From Oreohelix idahoensis (taxonomy: Eukaryota > Mollusca > Gastropoda > Stylommatophora > Oreohelicidae), in assembly GCA_024509875.1 (NCBI GenBank), contig JAMPIV010019852.1, positions 18,063-82,062 on the forward strand: a stretch of DNA of 64,000 nucleotides, in the 5' to 3' direction. Below are positions 33,346-43,964 of this stretch, piece by piece. Position 1 is the stretch's first letter, and each line of letters starts with the position of its first letter. A model generated the notes under the pieces. The model worked only from the letters and a program-made list of their open reading frames with translations, did no database searches and was not told where the DNA came from. Both the position numbers and the translations under genes were made by a program.

Positions 33346-34231
33346 TAAGTTAAGGCACTGGGTTAGTCCTCTTACACGTGTACTTGGGGTCGTTAATTTA
33401 GCACTAAAACTCCCTCTTTGACTTTGTGTGTTCAGTTTCTTAAGAGTCCGGTTCCTTATAAAAATGGATTTCCTGAGCTGTATTAAGTCTTAAATGGTGT
33501 TCCAATAAAAGTCCGGTCTGATAAATGGAAATCCTAAATTTTCTTCTGGCAAGTCTGGTTATTCTTGGCAAGCAATTCCTCAGAGTAAATTTTCACAGTG
33601 AAATAACACTGAAACGTGTCAGGTTATATGTCTGTCCGATCGCCCCCCGTCCCCCCTTCTGTTTGTTATGGAACTCAAATGATCAGCCAATCTGATTTGA
33701 ATATTTTGCATGACTCATCTAGTGCAAAATTTCAAACATTACTTTTCTGAAAATGGGCTGTAAACATCCGATTGCCCTGAGTACGAACTCACAAACTTGT
33801 CATTAAACTCATACGACAACGTGTGTCAGATGTAACACTTTGTTAATTTTATCTAAAGTAATGTCTTATCTGTTGCTTGAGCACAAAGAAAATCCGTCTC
33901 TTACCGTCTTGGCAACGACGCACTCATGTTTTATCAGTGATTAAGCATATTGCGCTGGCGATTTGCGTGTTAATCTGCCGTGGCCAAGCTGTGGTAGACG
34001 AGAATTATCTCAGCCACACCTTGCAACGAAGGGAGAAATAGATAACAAGCAAACATGATGACTAATCTCTGGGAGGGGTGTAAGAAGGAAAATACATAAT
34101 ATCTGCTACACATAGCAGAGAAAAGAAAGAAATTACGACAATTGAAAGCACGCAATAAAAATCAGTACAAAAATGTAACTGATATTGCCGCAGTGAAACA
34201 GAGATCGAGAGGGGTCGCCCCATTCTGTCAC
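33346..34231 (+). mobile_element. long LTR, fragment D (3' part)
   Basis: From GGCACTGGGTTAGTCC on, this follows copy C from about 27,225: CACGTGTACTTG-GGTCGTTAATTT, AAGTCCGGTCTGATAAATGG, TCAGCCAATCTGATTTGAAT, GGGCTGTAAACATCCGATTG, ending TTCTGTCAC. The first ~1.4 kb of the LTR is missing and is replaced by the RNase H fragment. The 20-base identities to copy C are the longest between any two copies here. Confidence 0.75.
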
Positions 34232-34417
34232 GATGAAGCAGATATAGTTGTAGCTCAGTTCTATGAGTTACTGAAAGAACTGGGTCCACGGGAATACCAG
34301 GGAAAAGAGTACTGATAAAAACTTGTGGAAACAGGCCCTAAGCCAATTCTGGCTATAGAACAAATGCCAATGGAGCTAGGACAGCATGCTGATATAAACT
34401 ACAAATTTTAGTTTCAC

Positions 34418-34429
34418 AACCACCCTGCA
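34418..34429 (+). repeat. target-site duplication, left (LINE-C)
   Basis: AACCACCCTGCA, repeated without mismatch at 37,399-37,410. The pair brackets the LINE-C insertion exactly. Confidence 0.85.
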
Positions 34430-37398
34430 AAACACGAAACTAGAATTGGTTTTTGGAACGTCAGAACTATGAATGAGGCAGGAAAGCTGAGACAAATCAC
34501 AGCAGAGATGAGGAACTACAAGATACATATCCTGGGAATAAGCGAGAGCAGATGGACAGGTAAGGGGAGAATAAAAACAGCGGCAGGGGAAACAGTACTT
34601 TATTCTGGCAGAGAGGATGGTCAGCACAACGAAGGTGTAGCCATTATCTTGAAGAACGGAATGGAAAGGTCTTTACTGGAATGGAAACCCATCAATAACA
34701 GACTGATAAGAGCAAGACTGAGAGGGAGGTTCACCAACACCACAATTATACAATGCTATGCACCAACAAACGACAGCGATGAAGAGATCAAGGTCTAGTT
34801 CTATCAACAGGTACAAAAAGAAATGGAAACTACACCCAGGTACGATCTCATTATAGTAATGGGAGACCTAAATGCGAAAGTGGGAGCACACAATAATTAT
34901 AACGAAAGAGTAATGGGGAAATGCGGCAGTGGAACAGCAAATGAGAATGGGGACAAATTAATAAGCTTCTGCAGTATTAACAACCCGGTCATTGGAGGAA
35001 CACTTTTTCCACACAAGGAAGTGCACAAGTTAACATGGGAATCACCAAACGGACGAGACAGAAACCAGATAGATCACATAATGATCAAAGGCAGATGGAG
35101 ACATGCACTACAAGACGAGAAAGTAAGAAGAGGCGCAGATGTGGGAAGTGATCATCACCTAGTAGTAGTAAGACTGAAAGTGAAACTCAGAGCTGCTGGA
35201 CCAGTTGCAGTCAAACAGAAAAGATACAACATCACGAAACTGAAGGATCCCCTCACCAGAAAAGCTTTCGTGGTCGACGTAAAGAGAAGATATGAGATTA
35301 TCAAAAGCCAGAAAAGAACAGAGACCGATGATGTTGACCAGAGATTCAACACCATCTCAACAATATACAAGGAAAGCAGCAAGTCATGCTTGGGATTCCA
35401 GGAAAGAAAGAGCCAAGACTGGATAACACCAGATGCGCTAAACACCATAGCGAAGAGAAAGGAAATGAAAAGAAAGAAAACAGAAGCTAAGTCTCCCAGG
35501 TTAAAGGCAATATATGGTGAACAGTACAGTCAGCTGGACAAGGAAGTAAAACGTCAAACCCGTGCTAACAAAAGGAAATTTCTGGATGACCTTGCAAGAC
35601 AGGTAGAAGAGGCAGCACTGAGAAATGAACAAAGCACAGTTTATAAAATAACTAAAGTTATCAGTGGTAAACGAGATGCAAACAACATAACGTTAGAAAG
35701 AGACAAGCAAGGAAAGCTCATCGCCACAGCACAGGGGCAGGAAACAAGATGGGCAGAGCACTTCAGAGAAACACTGAATAAGGAATCACCAGAGACTCAG
35801 CTGCATGTTCCTGACGCTGAAAGTGACTTAGACGTAAATACAGACATTCCACGAAAAGAAGAAATCATCACAGCTATCAAAGGGCTAAAAAATGGAAAAG
35901 CGCCTGGTCACGACAATCTAAATGCTGAGCTATTCAAGACAGACCCTGAACTAGCAGCAGAACTATTAGAACCACTATTTGCACAAGTCTGGGAAACTGA
36001 GACAACACCAACAGAGTGGAGTAAAGGAATAATTGTCAAATTGCCCAAGAAGGGCGGCCTTGCAGACTGCAACAACTGGAGAGGAATTACCCTCCTCTCA
36101 GTTCCCAGCAAAATACTAGGCAGGATAATCATCAAGAGAATTTCAAAAGCAGTTGACCATAAACTGAGGAAAGAACAAGCAGGATTTAGAAAGAACAGAA
36201 GATGTGTAGATCATATATTTACCCTCAGGAACATTATAGAGCAGTGCTCAGAATGGCAAAGACAGCTGTACATTAATTTCGTTGATTTTGAAAGGGCTTT
36301 TGACAGTATACATAGGGACAGTTTATGGAAAATACTGAGGGCTTATGGAATTCCAAGCTGCATAGTGTCAATCATAAAAAGCCTTTATGCCAACTTTACG
36401 TGTAGCATTGGGCAGAGCAGCCTAACCTTTGAAGTGAAGACAGGAGTACGACAGGGATGCCCCTTATCAACCACTCTATTTTTAACAGTCATAGACTGGG
36501 TGATGCGCCAGACAACAGAGGGCAATCCAAGAGGAATAAGATGGACTACATTTTCTACATTGGAAGATCTGGAGTATGCAGATGACATTGCACTGCTAGC
36601 ACATTCACATCAACACATTCAGGAAAAAACGTATAGACTTAATAAGTATAGCCAGCAGGTGGGCTTGAACATTAACCTAAAGAAGACAGAGGTCATGACG
36701 CTCAATGTGAGCAACCCTGAGCCCATATCAGTAAGGAATCAGCAACTGGAACAGACAGATGCCTTCACATACCTAGGATGCATAGTAACACCAGACGGCG
36801 GAGCAAGCAAAGACATCAACAACAGAATGAACAAAGCAAGAACAGCCTTTTTTAGCCTAAACAACATCTGGAAGTCCTCTCAGTACAGCACAAGCACAAA
36901 ATTAGGATTATATCAGAGCTGTGTGATTTCTGTGCTTCTCTATGGCGCGGAGAGCTGGAGACTTACAGAGAAGGAAATGTCGAAATTGTCCTCTTTTCAC
37001 ACAACATGCCTAAGAAAAATTCTCCGAATCTTTTGGCCGAATACCATCACCAACCAAGATCTGCTTACTCGGAGCAAGCAAGAGGACATGCACACCATCA
37101 TAGCTGGCAGACGCTGGAGCTGGGTTGGCCATGTCCTCAGAAGAGACCCCGATGCCATCACAAGAACAGCTATGCTATGGACCCCTGAAGGAAAACGAAA
37201 GAGAGGCCGACCAAAAACAACTTGGCGGAGGACTGTGGAGGCTGAGATGCAAAGAATGAACCAGAGTTGGGGCACTGTACGAAGGATGGCCGCCAACCGA
37301 GCAAAGTGGAATCAATTTGTTGTTGCCCTACAAGACGCCACCAGGCGCAATGGCCACTGACTGCTTTGACCGTCGGCGGCTAAGGATCAAAGAAGAAG
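34430..37398 (+). mobile_element. RTE-like LINE (LINE-C), nearly intact, 2,969 bp
   Basis: A single-ORF non-LTR element bounded by the perfect 12-bp duplication AACCACCCTGCA. The 3' end carries an AAGAAGAAG tail instead of poly(A), as does the truncated relative ending at 19,489. The 5' edge lies 13 codons before the ATG at 34,469, so it is full length or trimmed by very little. One amber codon is the only coding defect I see, and the duplication is undecayed; both point to a young insertion. Confidence 0.88.
34469..37360 (+). pseudogene. LINE-C ORF: endonuclease / reverse transcriptase with one in-frame TAG
   Basis: The protein would nick target DNA and copy the element RNA onto it. The reading frame is continuous from at least ATG 34,469 to TGA 37,358, about 963 codons, broken only by TAG at 34,796-34,798; an ATG at 34,823 restarts downstream. 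Endonuclease blocks are all present: NVRTMNEAG, GISESRW, IIQCYAPTND, MGDLNAKVG (about residue 130), RNQIDHIM and GSDHHLVVV (about 226). Reverse transcriptase blocks: GKAPGHDNLNAELF, NNWRGITLLSVPSKILG, NFVDFERAFDSI, GVRQGCPLSTTLF and LEYADDIAL (about 701). The C-terminal GRRWSWVGHVLRRDPD...KRGRPKTTWRRTVEAEM domain is typical of RTE-related elements. Clade assignment within the RTE group is not settled. Confidence 0.88.
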
Positions 37399-37410
37399 AA
37401 CCACCCTGCA
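37399..37410 (+). repeat. target-site duplication, right (LINE-C)
   Basis: AACCACCCTGCA, identical to 34,418-34,429. Confidence 0.85.
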
Positions 37411-37764
37411 TTGATAGAATGGATAAAAGTAAGGTTGAAGCAGCCAGGTTGGATATTTGGGTAACCTTGAGCGGGTCAAACCTCAAATAAGGCAAGTGTT
37501 TGTTTTATTTTTATTCGTTAATATCAATTGGAGATAGACACTATGGATGACCTATATTCGTCTGCCCTCCACCAACCCCCAGTCAAAACACTAGGCTAAA
37601 TGGGAACCCTTGTGATGGTCAGGTATCTCTCATTGTAATGCTCTGTTTAGAGTTTCCTTTGACAGACTGAAAATAAAGAATATAGTTGTGAGAATTTCCC
37701 TTTTCGAAGTAACAGAAATCTCGATTCTGACTTCTAGACAAAGGTAAAATCTTTCATTCGCAGG

Positions 37765-38107
37765 TTTCGTTAAAATTCTGGGATGTTCAAGTGATGTTCT
37801 TCGGCGTTTTGGGGCAGGTTTTTTTTTTAAATCTGTTAAAACATCAAGGGATGTTCTGCAGAGTTTGTGTACAGATTTCGTTAAGTTAGCACAGACATCC
37901 AGTGATGTGTATCATCGTTTGTGAGCAGGTGTTTTTTTTTAATTTGTTGAAACATGCAATGTTCTTCAACGTTTGTGTGCGGATTTCATTAAATTTGTGG
38001 AAACATCCGGTGATGTTCTTCAACGTTTGTGTGCGGGTTTCCTTAAATTTGCGGAAACATCCAATGATGTTCTTCCATGTTTGTTTGCTGGTGTCCTTAA
38101 ATTTATG
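37765..38107. repeat. ~54-bp tandem repeat, about six imperfect copies
   Basis: The word CATCC/CATCA/CATGC followed by GATGTTCTTC and GTTTGTGTGCGG recurs at 37,842, 37,896, 37,953, 38,004 and 38,058 (spacings 54, 57, 51, 54). Poly(T) runs of 8-10 lie in two units. The 68-codon ORF across it is a repeat product. Confidence 0.8.
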
Positions 38108-38213
38108 AGAGGATTAATTCTTTAGCATTTTAACTGGAGTCGGGGGTCGTGTATATTTTTCTTTAAAATCCACTTGTGCCCGCGACCCAATTATTTCTTT
38201 CTCTTCCTTGTGC

Positions 38214-38275
38214 CTTTTTGGTGGCAAAGGTACCGGGTTCAGGGATCGAACGCTGGCTATAGATAGGTCACACAT
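38214..38275 (+). mobile_element. SINE-T fragment around the B box
   Basis: GGCAAAGGTACCGGGTTCAG followed by GGATCGAACGCTGG matches the central part of the SINE-T copy at 43,965-44,216 (read on minus). No A box precedes it. Confidence 0.55.
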
Positions 38276-38947
38276 TGAGGGAACCTTCTAATAGCCTTCT
38301 GCAGTACTTGTCTTGGAATCTTACTACGAGATTAAAATTACTTCGCCGTCATTTATCTCTCCTTTAGCAGACCCGCTGCATTAAGAAATATCAGATCGTG
38401 TTGTTTCATTCAAGATCATCTCTCGTTTAGCAGAATATTTGGATTCCGAGATCTAACGAACAGATACAACGACTATGGAGCCGTGTTAGTTTCACTCAAC
38501 ACAAAAAAACGATCGATATAACTGTCTTTATAAAATCTTGAAAGGAAACGAACTCACGCTGTGTACCATATGTTTACTCAAATATCCCATCCACATTCAC
38601 TTCATTCATGCTGTGTTTGATCACAGGTCCTAAAAGCTTCCAGGGTCAGGTTATAGCGCCTTTAATCAATCAGGCTTTTCCCCCTTTGACTTCGGTTTGC
38701 GTTCCTTCTAGTGGTAGATCCATTAAAATGCCTGGCCGATGTCTTATCTGCTGGATCGTGTCGTGGAGTCGACATATGGATAACCCTCTGTCTGTGGAAT
38801 CTTTCTCAGGAAAGAGCTAACAGACTTTGTTGTCGTTAAATATTTCAGTACATATCAGAGAATGATGGCCAGCTGAAGATAATTGAACATCACATGGAGA
38901 TAGAATATCTGTTTCTGTCTTTACCTTCTTCTCATTTTCTCTTCTCT

Positions 38948-38948
<1 letters not shown>
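38276..38948. other. non-coding, nothing recognised
   Basis: A 70-codon ORF at 38,608-38,820 has no known domain. No repeat shared with the rest of the window. Confidence 0.4.
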
Positions 38949-38951
<3 letters not shown>

Positions 38952-39022
<71 letters not shown>

Positions 39023-39024
39023 TT
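38952..39024. repeat. (CT)n microsatellite
   Basis: About 35 CT dinucleotides with two CTTT interruptions near the end. Confidence 0.95.
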
Positions 39025-39207
39025 AGTTAAGAGAATGAAACCATAATTGTGTCTGCAGAATAGAGTATAAAGTGGATACGGAATTCAATAAATCGAGGAA
39101 GTTGAGGGGAACTGCGGTAAGACGTGGAGTACAATGGGTGGGTTTGAAAAAAAATCGAAAAAAGGTGATTCGTCTTACGAGGACAAAAGACAAAGAAAGT
39201 AGTCTAC

Positions 39208-39232
39208 GTTACGGCCACAAGGCCTTCGTCAG
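39208..39232 (-). ncRNA. hammerhead-ribozyme-like core in the Penelope-like 3' region
   Basis: On the minus strand: CTGACGA (39,232-39,226), then a short hairpin GGCC-TTGT-GGCC, then GTAAC (39,212-39,208). This is the layout of the hammerhead core, CUGANGA - stem II - GAAAC, except that the second base of GAAAC is T here. Penelope-like elements are known to carry hammerhead motifs in their terminal repeats. I could not fold stems I and III with confidence, and the altered base may mean an inactive relic. Confidence 0.4.
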
Positions 39233-39640
39233 GAAAAGAAAGAAAGTGAAGGCTAGATAGGAGACATAAGAACTTAAAGAAATATAAAAATAAATAAAAA
39301 TAATAGTAATAATAATAATAAAAATAAAATCTAGGTACTTCCCTGAAGGCGAAGCATGGCTGAAAAGGAAGTGACTTCTGACCCCGGAAGTACACAATAC
39401 ATACTAAGAAGCTAAAAACTAAAAAACGAAACTGAACAAAAAACTACCCAAATATAATAAAAGTGGGGACTGGAAATAGAAGAGGACAGAATAAGTAGGA
39501 GATAAATGAATATGAAATAAAAAATCAAGACAAATTAGAAAACGTGTACATCCATACGTATTATGGAGGATGGCATAAAAATAGAAGAATAGGATAAGAG
39601 TGGAAAGAGTCCAAATAGAGCAAGAGAGGAAAGGGTGACC

Positions 39641-41073
39641 TCAGACAAAGGTGTGGAAAGTGTTGAGACCGGCTGGTTTTAGACACCCCATGCGGTGGAT
39701 AAGACGGTTCTCAAGCTGTTCTCGGCTGGCAGTGTCAGAGGAGCAGGATCGGATCGCAGTGACCTGGATGTCGATGGGAACCTGGTGGTCAGGACTATTG
39801 AAGTGTGTGGCAACTGGTGTGGACTTTTGCTGAGAGATGTCATTTAAGTGCTGGCTGAATCTGTCCCCAAGTCGTTTGCCTGTTTGGCCAATATAGGTTT
39901 TGCAGCAACGTTTACATATGATCGTATAAATGACATTACGCGATTCACACGTGAAGCTACTAGTGATGGTGTACGTAGCCTTAGGAAAGGACACCTTCTG
40001 GGTTGAGATGACATACTTGCACGTGTTGCATCGTGTCCGACCACAGGGTAGTGTGCCAAAGTGAGTGGCATTCTCCTTTGGGAGACGGCTGTGAACAAGA
40101 AGATCCTTCAAGTTCTTGTCGCGTCTATATGCCACCAAAGGTGCTTCACCGAATACTGCTTGGGTCGCAGGCTCTGCTTGGAGGATAGGGAGGTGGCGGA
40201 AAAGGATCCCTTGGACAGCAGTGCTTTGAGGGTGATGGGTCAAGATTAATTTGACTCTATCTGAAGTGGATTTATAGTGAGGTATGAGGGCCTCCTGACA
40301 AGAGATGGGGAGCACACGTTGGAGAGCAGAGGTGAGAACATGTTCCGGATAAAGTCTGCTACGGAAGAAATCCAACATCTCATTTGCTCGGAAGTGGAAG
40401 TCATCGTCGTCTTGGCACAAACGGCGGAGGCGGAGAAGTTGTGAAAAAGGAAGGGAGTCACGACAGGCCCGAGGATGAGAAGAGGTATACAGGAGGTAGC
40501 TGTGGGCATCTGTCGGCTTGTAGTATACTGAGGTATTAAGGCCGGAGGGCGTGATAGAAATAGTAATGTCAAGGAAGTTGACAGATACTGTGGAGACAAG
40601 GGAGGGGAACTTGATGGTGGGGTGAAAGTGGTTGACAAAGTCGATGAAGCGATATAAATCAGTCTCAGACATATCTGTGAGACCTATGCCATCATCGATA
40701 TATCTGCGGTAAAACCCGGGGAAAGGACCGGAGTATTGTTGCCATATCTGATGCTCCATATGGCCCATGAACAGGCAGGCATAGCTAGGACCCATCTTCG
40801 TTCCCATGGCAACACCACTAATTTGGTCAAAAAACTGACCATTGAATTCAAAGGAATTCAGTTAAAGGACCAGTTCAGCAAGACGGAGAAGAGTGACAGT
40901 GGATATAGAAGGGCAAGTGCGTTGGTCAAGAAAAAACCGAAGAGCTCGGAGACCATCAGAGTGGGGAATAGAGGTGTACAGAGAACAGACGTCTAACAAG
41001 AAAAGACGGTAGGAGCGGTCTGCTGAGAGTCGGATAGAGGAGAAAGTTGTAAGAGCATGATTGGTGTCTTAGT
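39641..41073 (-). pseudogene. Penelope-like RT + GIY-YIG endonuclease, one in-frame stop
   Basis: Penelope-like proteins join a telomerase-like reverse transcriptase to a GIY-YIG nuclease that opens the target. The intact part starts at ATG 40,807 (388 codons), but the same frame is open further upstream to about 41,073, with one TAA at 40,864-40,862. That upstream part reads LLDVCSLYTSIPHSDGL and RTCPSISTVTLLRLAELVL, then after the stop LNSFEFNGQFFDQISGVAMG. The catalytic RT block is RRYIDDGIGL. The C-terminal nuclease shows VIYTIICKRCCKTYIGQTG, then RFSQHLNDI and the Glu-containing REQLENRLIHRMG, preceded by a CX4CX2C-like CGRTRCNTC segment. The ORF ends FHTFV, normal for the family. The RT N-terminal part is missing. 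Confidence 0.88.
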
Positions 41074-41109
41074 TTGTTAAAATATTATTGTAATTTTCGA
41101 AGATTGTTT

Positions 41110-41450
41110 ACCTGCCAGACAATTGTTAGTTCAGAGCTTGTCGATTCCTTCTAGTTATCCCTATCATTACCTTACAGTTCCAACAAATACATGCAAAATC
41201 GTCAACAGATACACGCTAACCCTTCCAGTCCTGTGCTATCTGGTAAAGTTTTTTCCATGTCTTCTTTATTCCCCTTCACGTCTATGTCTAATTGCCTTCT
41301 CCCTCTATTTTTCTTAACCTGGTGATTCCAGGGTAAAGACTGTCTTGTATGTCAAATGGTTTTCTCAGTGTTTGTTTTATCCAGGGCCAATGTCTTCTCA
41401 CATCTTTCTCCACAGGCACGTGTTTGGTTCATTCCATCAGTTCCACATTA
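41110..41450 (-). pseudogene. LINE-B 3' terminal fragment, copy 2
   Basis: Read on minus, it parallels 44,440-45,100 and the copy at 16,050: GAGAAGACATTGG, ACAAGACAGTCTTTACCCTG, GGAATCACCAGGTTAAG, TAGACATAGACGTGAAGGG, then an AGCACAGGACTGG segment. Frames are broken throughout. It has no minisatellite expansion, unlike the copy at 44,637. Confidence 0.6.
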
Positions 41451-41734
41451 GTGATCTTGTCATACCACCTCAATCATTATATTCTACGCAAGCACTGCTT
41501 TATGAAAATCTGTAGTTTTTTGGTTGTTGTTGTTGTTTGTTGTTCAGACAATAGAACGCCCTTTGCATTACAGTTGTGTATAATTACGTGTGTGTAGTAG
41601 TAATCCTGATTTATTTAGAAATACCGGTGTACTGAAAATTATTACTTAGTTTCTGAAATAATGCACTACTACTCTCACCTCACCATCAGGAAATACCCGT
41701 GTATTTACATTCATTACTTACTTTCTCTTCTTTA
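41451..41734. other. short non-coding spacer with (TTG)n at 41,522-41,545
   Basis: On the minus strand the TTG repeat reads as a (CAA)n tail after a TGAACAACAAAC word, resembling the tail at 23,640. It may be another truncated element 3' end. Confidence 0.35.
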
Positions 41735-41925
41735 AGCATGTCGTAAGAAGCGACTAATATGAGGTTATGAATGGGGCTGGCTAACTCATCAAGTAAGACA
41801 AACTGCTACAGAAATCACCGCAGCAAGAATATATGAATGCTTTGGTGCAGATTTCCTTCAAAGAGAACATCTGCAGTGCCGGCCCAATGCTCAATAAGGA
41901 GCACAAAAAAGAGAACTGGATGAAC
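41735..41925 (+). mobile_element. SINE-2 copy
   Basis: AAGCATGTCGTAAGAAGCGA, then CTAATATGAGGTTATG, GGGGCTGGCTAACTCATCAA, CTGCTACAGAAATCACCGCA, AATGCTTTGGTGCAG and CCAATGCTCAATAAGGAGCA. Its middle section is the best single-copy match to the 36-bp repeat that starts at 42,131. Confidence 0.7.
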
Positions 41926-42077
41926 TTGGTTTCTATTATCATCACTCAAGATGAAAAGTATTATTTACTATTGTCAGTTTTGAAATAGCTCACTTGAACA
42001 AATAATTGACACCGGCTACCTGTTTCTACTGCTTAGTCATCTTATCTCGATTACATTCGTCCTATATTAATCCATTT

Positions 42078-43165
42078 TTACATGGGGCTAGCAACCTCGT
42101 AATTTAAAACAAATTTCCACTAACATCATCGCTGCAGGAACATGTGAATGCTTGGTCCAGGACATCGCTGCAGGAACATGTGCATGCTTGGTCCAGGACA
42201 TCGCTGCAGGAACATGTGCATGCTTGGTCCAGGACATCGCTGCAGGAACATGTGCATGCTTGGTCCAGGACATCGCTGCAGGAACATGTGAATGCTTGGT
42301 CCAGGACATCGCTGCAGGAACATGTGAATGCTTGGTCCAGGACATCGCTGCAGGAACATGTGAATGCTTGGTCCAGGACATCGCTGCAGGAACATGTGAA
42401 TGCTTGGTCCAGGACATCGCTGCAGGAACATGTGCATGCTTGGTCCAGGACATCGCTGCAGGAACATGTGAATGCTTGGTCCAGGACATCGCTGCAGGAA
42501 CATGTGAATGCTTGGTCCAGGACATCGCTGCAGGAACATGTGAATGCTTGGTCCAGGACATCGCTGCAGGAACATGTGAATGCTTGGTCCAGGACATCGC
42601 TGCAGGAACATGTGCATGCTTGGTCCAGGACATCGCTGCAGGAACATGTGAATGCTTGGTCCAGGACATCGCTACAGGAACATGTGAATGCTTGGTCCAG
42701 GACATCGCTGCAGGAACATGTGAATGCTTGGTCCAGGACATCGCTGCAGGAACATGTGCATGCTTGGTCCAGGACATCGCTGCAGGAACATGTGAATGCT
42801 TGGTCCAGGACATCGCTGCAGGAACATGTGAATGCTTGGTCCAGGACATCGCTGCAGGAACATGTGCATGCTTGGTCCAGGACATCGCTGCAGGAACATG
42901 TGCATGCTTGGTCCAGGACATCGCTGCAGGAACATGTGAATGCTTGGTCCAGGACACATGCAAGAGGGCCAGTTAAAATAACGGCTACATACTCTATATG
43001 GAGCGCAATGGAAAGTGATGTGGAAAGGCAGTATACGATGCAGCCTCATCGTGCAAAACGCATTGCTACATAAACCACTAGCATGAATGCTAGCTGCAAG
43101 ACTCCTGTAAGGAGACCAGCTGTAGTGGTGGCCCCGTGCTCCATAACGAGCGTAAAGGAGAAGTG
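42078..43165 (+). mobile_element. SINE-2 copy expanded by an internal minisatellite
   Basis: 5' piece 42,078-42,130 (GGGGCTAGCAACCTCGTAAT, ...CATCATC) and 3' piece 43,050-43,165 (CTGCAAGACTCCTGTAAGGA, GTGGTGGCCCCGTGCTCCAT) match the start and end of other SINE-2 copies. Between them, where a normal copy has one AATGCTTTGGTGCAG segment, lie 23 tandem copies of a 36-bp unit. Confidence 0.65.
42131..42957. repeat. 36-bp minisatellite, 23 copies
   Basis: The unit starts GCTGCAGGAACATGTGAATG and ends GTCCAGGACATC; starts recur every 36 bases from 42,131 to 42,923. The only common variant is A or C in GTGAATG/GTGCATG, plus one GCTACAGG. Order of variants (A or C): A CCC AAAA C AAAA C AAA C AA CC A, which suggests duplication of blocks of about five units. 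Because 36 is a multiple of three with no stop in several frames, long ORFs (up to 309 codons) run through on both strands; they are not genes. Confidence 0.98.
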
Positions 43166-43599
43166 TATGATGAAATCAAGGTCACAGAAAGATAGAAAGA
43201 ATAACTAAAAAAAATCTTAACTACACTAAAAAAATAGGACAGACAATACAAGTCAGTTCCAGATGTGAAAACCACACAGGCCCCAGCATCCTCCAGCGAA
43301 AAGTTATAGAGAAGCAGTCACGAATAGCCATAATAATATACATACCTGCTGGAATTTATGACATAACATCTGAAGCAATAAACGCATGCAAAGAAATAAT
43401 ATTAGGGTCTATACATTAAAGAAAAAATGAAAAAAGAATCGTGCATGCAATAAGCTATTGTCCTACTCATATGTATTGAAAAGAAAAGGAACCAAAGAGA
43501 ATAGCTTCTTTGTTTCATTTCCTTGTTTGTTGATTAATTATGTTTTTTTTAAATCAGTATATTTGGGACAATGTTTGGGACAATTAGAAAACACCTAGT
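43166..43599. other. non-coding, nothing recognised
   Basis: AT-rich spacer between the SINE-2 and an RT fragment. No ORF with a domain. Confidence 0.4.
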
Positions 43600-43905
43600 T
43601 ACGATCAATATTACAACTATTAATGATCCAGCACAGTTCCGATTTAGAAAAGGATGAGGGAGCGCTGACGCAATACTCACACTAAAGCAGCTTATTGGGG
43701 GGGGGAGAGAAACAATAGAATATCAACGAGAACTGAATGTCGTCTTCAAAGACCAGAAGAAAGCTTTTGATTGATTGAGTCAACAGAGAAATGTTATACG
43801 GAAGGTATTGAAAGGAACTGGATTCAAAATACGGCTTCTGAATTGTACAAGAGCGTTGTATAAAGAATTGTACAAGAGCATTGGATAAAGATTGTAATAG
43901 TGCTG
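43600..43905 (+). pseudogene. reverse transcriptase fragment, probably LINE-B
   Basis: Broken frames give DPAQFRFRKG, a stop, then GSADAILTLKQLI in one frame, and IEYQRELNVVFKDQKKAFD then VIRKVLKGTGFKIRLLNC in another. This is the palm region of a LINE RT with its first Asp region (KAFD). A G9 run (43,697-43,705) coincides with a frame change. It is probably the upstream part of the LINE-B copy that continues at 44,290, separated by a SINE-T insertion. Confidence 0.65.
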
Positions 43906-43964
43906 CATGAACAAATGATATAAAACTTGGTCAAATAAATATGGTCATCTTTAATGATTAGAAG

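Larger units (their letters stand above)
39208..41073 (-). mobile_element. Penelope-like element, 5'-truncated
   Basis: Minus-strand element with the 3' part of a reverse transcriptase, a GIY-YIG endonuclease domain, and a ~400-bp 3' region ending near the hammerhead-like core. Its 5' end stops abruptly at about 41,073. The 3' limit could extend to about 39,060. 5' truncation is common for Penelope-like elements. Confidence 0.82.

Noticed and set aside
42131..42957. CRISPR-like array of 36-bp repeats
   Set aside because: The repeats are directly contiguous with no spacers, and the context is eukaryotic. It is a minisatellite.
42088..43073. Long ORFs of 291, 309, 274 and 173 codons across the 36-bp array, on both strands
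   Set aside because: The unit length is a multiple of three and has no stop in several frames, so long ORFs appear automatically in both directions. There is no codon bias or domain.
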